From Candidatus Equinaster intestinalis (GTDB lineage Bacteria; Bacillota_A; Clostridia; Oscillospirales; Acutalibacteraceae), in the NCBI GenBank assembly GCA_018065375.1, contig JAGHTJ010000022.1, positions 1 to 8,003 of the forward strand: a DNA stretch of 8,003 nt. The letters are read 5' to 3'. Numbering within the stretch: position 1 is the first letter of the stretch; each line of letters opens with the position of its first letter. The notes below the pieces were generated by a model. It saw nothing but the letters and a program-made list of their open reading frames with translations, had not been told where the DNA came from and did not search any database. Made by a program: the position numbers and the translations under genes. Shown in pieces: positions 1 through 5,633 of the stretch.

Positions 1-5
1 TTTTC

Positions 6-153
6 CCCGAAATTTCGGGCGGTAATCAAAGGGCATAAAGAGTTTTCGGTTTTCAGTTTGTGTCTTTTAATTACCGAAAAAAAGTCGGTAATTCAGCGCT
101 TTCCTTTTTGGGCGGTCTTGCAGGAAAGTGTAGAAAATCAGCAAGTCCGACCG
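6..153 (+). promoter_or_regulatory. structured 5' leader with several hairpins upstream of the beta-helix protein
   Basis: Seen directly: a palindrome at 6-19 (CCCGAAATTTCGGG). CGGTAAT at 20-26 can pair with ATTACCG at 70-76. AATTACCGA at 69-77 pairs perfectly over 9 bp with TCGGTAATT at 85-93. The last two pairings use the same central arm, so they exclude each other. A further imperfect stem pairs 113-121 with 141-153, leaving a 4-nt bulge, and ends 8 nt before the ribosome site. I see no convincing -35/-10 pair and no homopolymer U-run directly after a stem, although a T-rich stretch (100-109) follows the 69-93 hairpin. It may be a regulatory or stabilising leader RNA. No known riboswitch class was recognised. 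Confidence 0.45.
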
Positions 154-175
154 AAATTTTCAAGGGGGTACTTTT

Positions 176-2359
176 ATGACAAGTACGAAAAAGTCGCTTG
201 CCTTCAGCGCACTGTCGCTGGTAATCTGCTTGGCTATGCTTATCGGCACAACCTTTGCATGGTTCACCGATAGTGTTGAAAGCGGCAAGAACCAGATCAT
301 TGCCGGTAACCTTGATGTTGAGCTTCTGAATGGCACAACTCCGGTTGACACTTCAACTAAGCTTTTCAGCAAAGTTGCAAAGTGGGAACCCGGCGCAGCC
401 GCATTTGAGACCCTTCAGGTTAAAAATGTTGGCTACCTCGCTCTCAAATATCAGCTCAGCTTCTTGTTTGAGAACGAAACAAAGGTAGATGGCCACGGCC
501 TCTCCGAAGCACTTAAGATCGGCTTCTATAAGGGAACCGTTGCCGCGGGTGCTAAGCGCGAAGATGTTATCGCTGCAGTTACCGATTGGGTTGACTTTGC
601 TTCCTTTACAAAGAACGGCAACCTCGTAGCCAATCAGGCTGACGATGCCATTACTTATGTAATTTATTGGCAGCCCGGCGCCAACGACAACCTCTTTAAC
701 ATGAACAACGATAATAAGGGCCAAACCCTTTCTATCGACTTCTGGGTTAAACTCGTTGCCACTCAGGACACTGTTGAAGCAGATAGCTTCGATAAGTTCT
801 ATGATGCCGAAACTCCGTGGTTGGGCGGCACAGCTGATGTTCCCGCAGAGGTTGAAGGCGTTATCACCATCAATACTGCCGAAGAACTCGCAGGCTTTGC
901 AAAAGCAGTAAATTCCGGAACAACCTATGGTTCAAAGACCATTAAGCTTGCTAAGGATATCGACCTTAACAATATCGCTTGGACACCTATTAAGGCTAAC
1001 AACAATGAGCAGCCCTTCATCTTCGACGGCAACAGCAAGACCATAAAGAATCTTAATGTTGCAGGCGAAAAGGCAGTCGGTCTCTTCGCCTATGCCACCA
1101 GCTGCACCATTAAGAATCTGACCATTGACGGCGCAACTGCAACCGGTATCAACCATGTTGCTGCTATCGCAGGTAATGCTCTTTGCACAAAGATTGAAAA
1201 CTGCACCGTTAAAAACGCTGTAATCACCACCGCTGTTAAGAATAACGACGATGGCGATAAAGCCGGCGCAATCGCAGGCTACCTCAGCGGTGAGTCCGAA
1301 GCTCATATCACCGGTTGTACCGTTGAAAACGTTACCGTAACCGGTTACCGCGATATCGGTGCACTTCTTGGCATTGCAAACGGCACTTCAACCGTTAAGA
1401 ACAACACCGTTAAGAACAGCACTGTTATTAACGACAGAAGCAACAACTACAAGAACTATACTACCGATGCAGAATTTGATGTAAATGCAGTTGTTGGTGA
1501 AGCTGTTCCGGCAGCTACCGTTTCAGATAACACTGCCACTAATGTCAACGTTGTTGCAGGCGCAAGCGTAGAAGCAGCTGTTACAAAAGCTATCAAAGAA
1601 GCTACCGAAGGTGATACAATTCTCCTCCCCGCTACCGATAAGGCAATTGAATTGCCCGCTACTATGAATAAGGGCGTAACAATTGTCGGTAATGGTGATG
1701 ATACCGCTCTTAAGGTTGAAAACGATGTTAAGATTACCGGTCCTGTTACCTTTGAAAATCTTTCAATCGCTCTTAACGATACAACTGACCTTAACGGCTC
1801 AATTAATGTAACCGGCAATGCTACCTTTAAGGATATTACCGTTACTCTTGACGAAAACGGCGTTTCTCCTAAGAGAGGAATCGTAGTTGGTGGTGGCTCA
1901 GAGGCTACATTTGAAAATGTTAACTTTGCTTTGGACGGCAAAACAAGAGGTATTATGGTATGGGGCGGCTCACCGAAGATATATGTAAAGAATTGTACCT
2001 TTGACTGCGTTTATCCCTTCAATGTAGACGGCGGCTCACCTGAATTTATCGTTACCGATTCTACTTTGAACGGCTGGACCTCTTACGGCGGTACAACTAA
2101 AGCTTCACTTACCAACTGTAAGTTTGGTATGAGCACCAGCGAATGGGCATTCCTCCGTCCGTACACCAACACTACACTCACCAACTGTGAGTTCAGTGCT
2201 GATTATAGATTAGACTGCGGTGCAGAAGGTGTTGTAATCACCCTTAATAACTGCACTCAGAACGGCGCACCGGTAACTACAAGCATTATTGAGCCTACCG
2301 GCTCACAAGCAAATGGCAAATTAGTTATTGACGGTACTGAATATCCGATTACCAAATAA
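176..2359 (+). CDS. large TasA/CalY-like exported protein with C-terminal beta-helix
   Basis: A 727-residue exported protein. Residues 1-28 form a SipW-dependent-type signal (hydrophobic core, then GTTFAWF at 24-30), with likely cleavage after Ala28. Residues 29-210 resemble the TasA/CalY fibre domain: AGNLDVEL at 43-50, WEPG at 70-73 and LVATQDTVEADSFDK at 193-207, all recurrent in this family. From about 229 to 410 the sequence becomes short repeated strands (G-x-K-x-I-K-N-L, G-A-I-A-G, E-N-V-T-V), resembling GLUG-type or pectate-lyase-like right-handed beta-helix. A second helix-like region covers about 464-700, starting with a typical capping segment (A-V-T-K-A-I, then G-D-T-I-L-L-P). ATG at 176 is supported by AAGGGGGT at 162-169. 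No anchor or transmembrane segment follows the signal. The N-terminal head is paralogous to the protein at 5631-7799. Proposed role (inference): a fibre-associated subunit displaying a binding or carbohydrate-active module. No catalytic residues could be assigned. Confidence 0.85.
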   Translation: MTSTKKSLAFSALSLVICLAMLIGTTFAWFTDSVESGKNQIIAGNLDVELLNGTTPVDTSTKLFSKVAKWEPGAAAFETLQVKNVGYLALKYQLSFLFENETKVDGHGLSEALKIGFYKGTVAAGAKREDVIAAVTDWVDFASFTKNGNLVANQADDAITYVIYWQPGANDNLFNMNNDNKGQTLSIDFWVKLVATQDTVEADSFDKFYDAETPWLGGTADVPAEVEGVITINTAEELAGFAKAVNSGTTYGSKTIKLAKDIDLNNIAWTPIKANNNEQPFIFDGNSKTIKNLNVAGEKAVGLFAYATSCTIKNLTIDGATATGINHVAAIAGNALCTKIENCTVKNAVITTAVKNNDDGDKAGAIAGYLSGESEAHITGCTVENVTVTGYRDIGALLGIANGTSTVKNNTVKNSTVINDRSNNYKNYTTDAEFDVNAVVGEAVPAATVSDNTATNVNVVAGASVEAAVTKAIKEATEGDTILLPATDKAIELPATMNKGVTIVGNGDDTALKVENDVKITGPVTFENLSIALNDTTDLNGSINVTGNATFKDITVTLDENGVSPKRGIVVGGGSEATFENVNFALDGKTRGIMVWGGSPKIYVKNCTFDCVYPFNVDGGSPEFIVTDSTLNGWTSYGGTTKASLTNCKFGMSTSEWAFLRPYTNTTLTNCEFSADYRLDCGAEGVVITLNNCTQNGAPVTTSIIEPTGSQANGKLVIDGTEYPITK

Positions 2360-2379
2360 TAAATTTCAGTTTTTATTCC

Positions 2380-2449
2380 CCCAACTCCCGCAAGGGAGTT
2401 GGGCGGTAATCAAAACTCAAAGCCTGTTATCTTTGGGCTTTGATTACCG
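2380..2449 (+). repeat. tandem hairpin element in the intergenic spacer
   Basis: A perfect 10-bp stem, CCCAACTCCC (2380-2389) with GGGAGTTGGG (2394-2403), is closed by a GCAA tetraloop. It abuts a second stem, CGGTAATCAAA (2404-2414) with TTTGATTACCG (2439-2449). CAAAGCC (2417-2423) can alternatively pair with GGCTTTG (2436-2442), so the inner part has two foldings. No U-run follows, so this is not a classical intrinsic terminator. It may be a transcript-stability or processing element, or a dispersed palindromic repeat. The stretch GGGCGGTAATCAAA (2401-2414) also occurs exactly at 17-30. Confidence 0.6.
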
Positions 2450-2453
2450 CAAT

Positions 2454-2495
2454 CTTAAAACTTAAATCTTAAAACTTAAATCTTAAAACTTAAAA
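2454..2495 (+). repeat. six tandem copies of a 7-bp unit CTTAAAW
   Basis: CTTAAAA, CTTAAAT, CTTAAAA, CTTAAAT, CTTAAAA and CTTAAAA follow one another without gaps, and a partial unit (CTAAT) comes next. Read differently, 2453-2494 is three exact copies of a 14-bp unit (TCTTAAAACTTAAA). The array sits between the hairpin element and the ribosome site of the TTG-started gene. A weak TTGATT at 2440-2445 lies 16 nt before a TTAAAT inside the array, but I would not call a promoter on that alone. Confidence 0.85.
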
Positions 2496-2504
2496 CTAAT
2501 CAAA

Positions 2505-2522
2505 AAGGAGGCGTTCGTTTTG
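2505..2522 (+). promoter_or_regulatory. ribosome binding site that selects a TTG start
   Basis: AAGGAGG at 2505-2511 is followed by 8 nt and then TTG at 2520. No in-frame ATG lies near this site, and the residues from TTG onward make a complete basic-then-hydrophobic signal. The TTG start is therefore well supported despite being non-canonical. Confidence 0.8.
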
Positions 2523-3074
2523 CGGCGCAGTAAACTTTTAATATCGCTCATAGCGTTGGCGGCTGCACTCGTCACGCTCCTTGCTCAGCCCACTCTCTCT
2601 TACTATTCCGTTTTGGGCGAGGCAACAAATGTTATCACCGCCGGCGAAATCAAATGCAAAATCATTGAAAAAATGGGCGCAGGCGATTTCCCCACAGAGG
2701 GCGTTTATATCACCCCCGGCAGCATAATCTCCAAAAAAGTTTCGGTAAAAAATATCGGCGAAAATCCCTTCTGGCTCCGCGTTAAGCTCAAAAACGCCGT
2801 GGACGATACAACCCTTTCGGCAGATGTGCTGGAGCTTGATATAAATAACACCGATTGGACATACGGAAACGACGGTTACTATTACTTTAACCGCATTTTG
2901 GAGCCGGATGAAGAAACCGAAAAGCTCTTTACTCAGGTAAAGGTTGTGGGCAGTGCCGATAACGATTATATCGGCAAAACCGTTAAGCTCACCGTTTGCG
3001 CCTATGCGGTGCAAAGCGAGTATAACGATGCCGCAAGCCCCCTCGAAGTTGTCGGTTGGCCGGCAGAAGGTTGA
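2520..3074 (+). CDS. small TasA-like exported protein with atypical SipW-type signal
   Basis: A 184-residue exported protein. Residues 1-27 are a signal (MRRSK then a hydrophobic core) ending in PTLSYYS at 24-30. YYS stands where most SipW-type substrates have WFT or FFS, but the next segment (EATNVITAGEIKCKII, 34-49) matches the family's first strand. Residues 63-90 (Y-I-T-P-G-S, then V-K-N-I-G, then F-W-L-R-V-K-L) and 113-135 (W-T-Y, G-Y-Y-Y, L-E-P-D-E) follow the pattern of short TasA/camelysin-like proteins. TTG start with a strong ribosome site. The stop lies 9 nt before the next ATG, and the next gene's ribosome site overlaps it, so these two genes are probably translated together. Lysine codons are mostly AAA (9 of 13, my count), unlike the protein at 4899-5543. 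Likely a minor fibre subunit or accessory factor (inference). Confidence 0.8.
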   Translation: MRRSKLLISLIALAAALVTLLAQPTLSYYSVLGEATNVITAGEIKCKIIEKMGAGDFPTEGVYITPGSIISKKVSVKNIGENPFWLRVKLKNAVDDTTLSADVLELDINNTDWTYGNDGYYYFNRILEPDEETEKLFTQVKVVGSADNDYIGKTVKLTVCAYAVQSEYNDAASPLEVVGWPAEG

Positions 3075-3083
3075 GGCGGATAA

Positions 3084-4115
3084 ATGAGAACTTTAACTAA
3101 AATTTTATCCGCTGTGTGCGTGCTGCTGCTCCTTTTAAGCGCATTTTCGCTGAGCGCTTTTGCGGCGGATTCCAACATTACCTATACCGGTGTTTCGGGC
3201 AATTTGATATTTGAGCCCGGCAGTGAGCATTCGCCAACCGATTTGTTTGATAATTTCAAAAATGTTATGCCCGGCGCTTCGCTCACCCAGAAAATCACCC
3301 TTAAAAATAATGCCGATAACCGCGTTACTGTTAAGATTTATCTGCGCTCACTGGGCTCCGAAAGCCCCGAATATAACGATTTTCTTAATCAGTTGACCCT
3401 TACCGTATCTAAAGCGGCTGAAACCCCGATGTTTGAGGCGGCGGCAGATAAAACCGCAGGGCTTACCGATTGGGTATGTTTGGGCACACTATATTCGGGC
3501 GGCTCGGTAGATATAAATGTAACCCTCGATGTTCCGAAAGAACTCGATAATAAATATCAGAACAGCATCGGCAAAATCAAATGGCAGTTTGTAGCCGAGG
3601 AGTACGCTATTTGCCTGCCTAAATGGAAATGCCCCGAAAACTCAAAGCACCGCTATCATATCGAGGAGAAAAACGGCGTTTCAACCTTTGTGTGCGATGA
3701 ATGCAAAGCCGAAGAGACCATGAAATGCGAAAAGTGCGGCAGTGAAATGCGGGAGGCTATGGTAGTTATTATCGGCGGCAATACCTATACTGCCTACCCG
3801 GACGGCGCAAAGCACTATAAAACCGAGGACGGCAAGGTTCATTTCTATCTGAACGGCGACGGAATTATTGATTATTATACCGTTGACGGCAAAAAAATCA
3901 CTATAAAAAGTGTAAGCGAATATAAACTGTTTACTTACTATGAGTGCCTTAAGGATAAAAACCACCATACCGACCCCGAGCCTTCGCCTGTAACCCGGGA
4001 TAATACAGCAGTTATTATCTGGGCTGTTATAGCAGTGCTCAGCGGCGGCGGTTTGATAGTTCTGCTGATTTTACGGCGCAAAAAAGATAATAGGGGAGAG
4101 AGGGCAAAATGTTAA
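3084..4115 (+). CDS. surface protein with N-terminal signal, zinc-ribbon-like segment and C-terminal membrane anchor
   Basis: 343 residues. The signal peptide is conventional (MRTLTKIL then a Leu-rich core), with likely cleavage after AFA at 25-27, so it does not look SipW-dependent. Residues about 31-172 form a predicted beta-rich domain with family-like phrases (M-P-G-A-S-L-T-Q-K, G-L-T-D-W-V-C-L-G). Residues 183-218 hold Cys183, His189, His192, Cys204-x-x-Cys207 and Cys215-x-x-Cys218, resembling a zinc ribbon. LNGDGIID lies at 256-263. The C-terminus reads SPVTRDN (301-307), a transmembrane segment (about 308-330) and RRKK (331-334), the layout of a sortase signal or stop-transfer anchor. 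SPVTR differs from the clostridial SPxTG type by Arg for Gly. The stop overlaps the next ATG by 7 nt. Possible TapA-like fibre anchor (inference). Its exact family is not recognised. Confidence 0.8.
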   Translation: MRTLTKILSAVCVLLLLLSAFSLSAFAADSNITYTGVSGNLIFEPGSEHSPTDLFDNFKNVMPGASLTQKITLKNNADNRVTVKIYLRSLGSESPEYNDFLNQLTLTVSKAAETPMFEAAADKTAGLTDWVCLGTLYSGGSVDINVTLDVPKELDNKYQNSIGKIKWQFVAEEYAICLPKWKCPENSKHRYHIEEKNGVSTFVCDECKAEETMKCEKCGSEMREAMVVIIGGNTYTAYPDGAKHYKTEDGKVHFYLNGDGIIDYYTVDGKKITIKSVSEYKLFTYYECLKDKNHHTDPEPSPVTRDNTAVIIWAVIAVLSGGGLIVLLILRRKKDNRGERAKC

Positions 4116-4747
4116 AGAAAAAAAGCGTAACAAAAGTAGCCCTCGTGGTCAGTATATTCCTCATAGTTATCTGGCTTTTGCTCAGCGCAAGGGCATCGCT
4201 CGCATGGTTTCATGCCGAGGATTCCATAGTTAACACCCTGCATTTCGGCAATTTGGATGTTAATTTATATCATAAAACAAATACAGGCTACGAGACTGTT
4301 GACGGCAACACAAAGGTCTTTTCCGAATCGGCTCTTTATGAGCCCGGCTATACCCAGATTGTCTGCCTTAAAATCGAAAATGCCGGTGCGGTTGATTTTA
4401 ATTATGATATGTCTGTTGTGCCGGATATGTCAACCCTTCAGGTCGGCAAAACCGAAAGCGGCGAGGATATAATTTTGCCCGAGCATCTCAATTTCGGCTT
4501 GGTTTTCGCTTCGAGCGAGGATGCTCTGCTTGAAAAAATTGCCGATAGAGAACTCGCAAAGACCTATGCCACAACAAAGCTCAGCGATTATTCGGGCAGC
4601 GGCGGCTCCCTTACAGCCGGCAGCAGTGATTACTGCGCGCTGATTCTCTATATGCCTACCGAGGTTGCAAACGAGGCAAACTACCGCGGCGATACTCCGC
4701 CTAAGGTAGATGTAGGCATCAGCGTTGTTGCCAACGCATCAAATTAA
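4109..4747 (+). CDS. TasA/CalY-like fibre subunit candidate
   Basis: A 212-residue exported protein. The signal has a basic start (MLKKKSVTK), a long hydrophobic core (10-26) and ends in ARASLAWF at 27-34, a SipW-dependent-type ending with likely cleavage after Ala32. The mature part has NTLHFGNLDVNLY (42-54), YEPGYTQIVCLKIENAG (77-93) and MPTEVANEANYRGD (182-195), followed by a final strand ending VDVGISVVAN. These match the TasA/camelysin fold in order and spacing, and the overall length is close to that of TasA. The start overlaps the upstream stop (ATGTTAA, 4109-4115), and a purine-rich ribosome site (GGGGAGAGAGGG, 4093-4104) lies inside the upstream gene, so translation is probably coupled. 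Among the three genes of this packed unit it is the best candidate for a polymerising subunit. Confidence 0.88.
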   Translation: MLKKKSVTKVALVVSIFLIVIWLLLSARASLAWFHAEDSIVNTLHFGNLDVNLYHKTNTGYETVDGNTKVFSESALYEPGYTQIVCLKIENAGAVDFNYDMSVVPDMSTLQVGKTESGEDIILPEHLNFGLVFASSEDALLEKIADRELAKTYATTKLSDYSGSGGSLTAGSSDYCALILYMPTEVANEANYRGDTPPKVDVGISVVANASN

Positions 4748-4776
4748 ATTGCTCATTTTGTTTATTTCATTTGCTT

Positions 4777-4868
4777 CCCAAGCGCTTGCTTGGGCGGCGG
4801 GGAAAGGGCATAGAAACACAAACTTTATGCCTTTTTCCCGCTGTTATGTGTGAGAATTCGACACATAA
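4777..4868 (+). repeat. three consecutive hairpins in the leader of the next gene
   Basis: Stem 1 is CCCAAGC (4777-4783) with GCTTGGG (4788-4794), loop GCTT. Stem 2 pairs 4797-4812 with 4826-4841 over 16 positions with two G-U wobbles and a 13-nt loop. Stem 3 is TTATGTGT (4844-4851) with ACACATAA (4861-4868), loop of 9 nt. Only single bases separate the stems. No U-run follows stem 3, and a strong ribosome site comes 15 nt later, so the structure more likely acts on the transcript (stability, processing or partial attenuation) than as a full terminator. Stem 2 is followed by no long U-run either. No promoter could be picked confidently in 4748-4898. Confidence 0.6.
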
Positions 4869-4898
4869 AAGCCATTACTTAAGAAAGGAGGAAAAGTC

Positions 4899-5543
4899 AT
4901 GAAAATGAATAAGAAAAAACTTGCGGTTGTATCATTATTGCTCTGCATAGCCGCTATTATTTCCATGGGATCTCTTGCTTGGTTTACTGCGAGTGACTCT
5001 GTAACCAACACCTTGTCGTTTGTTACCGATTTCTCAATGCAAGTATACGAAACCGATGTTGATGGCGTTACTAAACATGTAGTTAATAATGATAATGTAG
5101 GTTGGGATTACCTCAACCTTATGCCGAATCAGGTGATTCATAAGGACCCGACAGTTCAGAATATGAGCTCATCTGAGGCGCAGTGGATAAAGGTTGCCGT
5201 TACCGTTGATAAGTATTCAACATGGAAGAATGTTGTAGCCGAAGGCTCTGATCTTACTTCTATATTCAAGGAGTTTGATGCCAGCGCTTGGTCGCTTTAC
5301 GGCGCTCCTGCTGTTAATGCTGCCAACGATACAATAACCTATACTTATATCCTTAATTGCGCTCTCCCGGCAGGTCAGACCGCCACCCTCTTCAAGTCTG
5401 TTCAGATACCCAGTGCTATCACTGTTGAGCAGGCTGCTACCTTAAGCGGTTCTAAGATTATTATCGATGCTGAGGCTCTCCAGGTTTCCGAACTCGGTAA
5501 GACCAACGCAAAGGACGCTTGGGATCTTGTTGCTGCTAATTAA
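4899..5543 (+). CDS. small TasA/CalY-like exported subunit
   Basis: A 214-residue exported protein. Signal MKMNKKKLAV then a hydrophobic core, ending in GSLAWFT at 24-30, SipW-dependent type with likely cleavage after Ala27. The first mature strand is SDSVTNTLSFV (32-42). Later family-like features are NMSSSEAQWIKVAVTV (88-103), LPAGQTATLFKSV (156-168) and the C-terminal IIIDAEALQ with AKDAW at 204-208. No anchor or extra domain. Start at ATG 4899 is set by AAAGGAGG at 4884-4891, 7 nt upstream. Lysines after the signal are nearly all AAG (9 of 10, my count), which may reflect selection for high expression. Its own leader and strong ribosome site also suggest an abundant product. Likely a main or secondary fibre subunit (inference). 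It differs from TasA proper in lacking the N-L-D-V phrase. Confidence 0.85.
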   Translation: MKMNKKKLAVVSLLLCIAAIISMGSLAWFTASDSVTNTLSFVTDFSMQVYETDVDGVTKHVVNNDNVGWDYLNLMPNQVIHKDPTVQNMSSSEAQWIKVAVTVDKYSTWKNVVAEGSDLTSIFKEFDASAWSLYGAPAVNAANDTITYTYILNCALPAGQTATLFKSVQIPSAITVEQAATLSGSKIIIDAEALQVSELGKTNAKDAWDLVAAN

Positions 5544-5570
5544 TTGAGCAGAACAAAAAATGAATATTAA

Positions 5571-5602
5571 GGTACTAAGGGAATTTTTATTCCCTTGGTA
5601 CC
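5571..5602 (+). terminator. strong intergenic hairpin, possible terminator or attenuator
   Basis: A 13-position stem pairs 5571-5583 with 5590-5602 (one T-G wobble), with the loop TTTTTA. What follows is pyrimidine-rich (GTTCCCTTTCCTTTT, 5603-5617) but not a clean T-run, so termination may be partial. TTCCCTT occurs both inside the stem (5590-5596) and after it (5604-5610), so AAGGGAA at 5577-5583 has two possible partners. It may lower or adjust expression of the downstream large protein relative to the small subunit. Confidence 0.5.
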
Positions 5603-5617
5603 GTTCCCTTTCCTTTT

Positions 5618-5633
5618 AAGGAGGCAAAAAATG
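5618..5633 (+). promoter_or_regulatory. ribosome binding site fixing the start at 5631
   Basis: AAGGAGG at 5618-5624 lies 6 nt before ATG 5631. The open frame extends upstream to a TTG at 5595, but that codon lies inside the hairpin, has no ribosome site, and would add 12 residues ahead of a complete signal peptide. The residues from 5631 align directly with the start of the paralogue at 176. Confidence 0.88.

Noticed and set aside
58..273. Short + strand open frame overlapping the leader and the first gene
   Set aside because: Overlaps the well-supported start at 176 in another frame, has no ribosome site and no recognisable protein features.
1456..1941. Minus-strand open frame of 161 codons
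   Set aside because: Lies wholly within the beta-helix gene. Its Val/Ser/Thr-rich composition is what the antisense of that repeat-rich coding sequence would give.
2453..2494. CRISPR-like direct repeats
   Set aside because: Units of 7 or 14 bp are contiguous with no spacers, so this is a simple tandem repeat.
2538..3014. Minus-strand open frame of 158 codons
   Set aside because: Antisense to a gene with clear family features and a good ribosome site; no independent support.
5544..5570. Possible promoter TTGAGC (5544-5549) and TATTAA (5565-5570)
   Set aside because: The spacing of 15 is short and both boxes are poor matches; not strong enough to annotate.
5595..5630. Upstream TTG extension of the large protein's reading frame
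   Set aside because: No ribosome site, lies within a hairpin, and adds residues before an already complete signal. ATG 5631 has AAGGAGG at the right distance.
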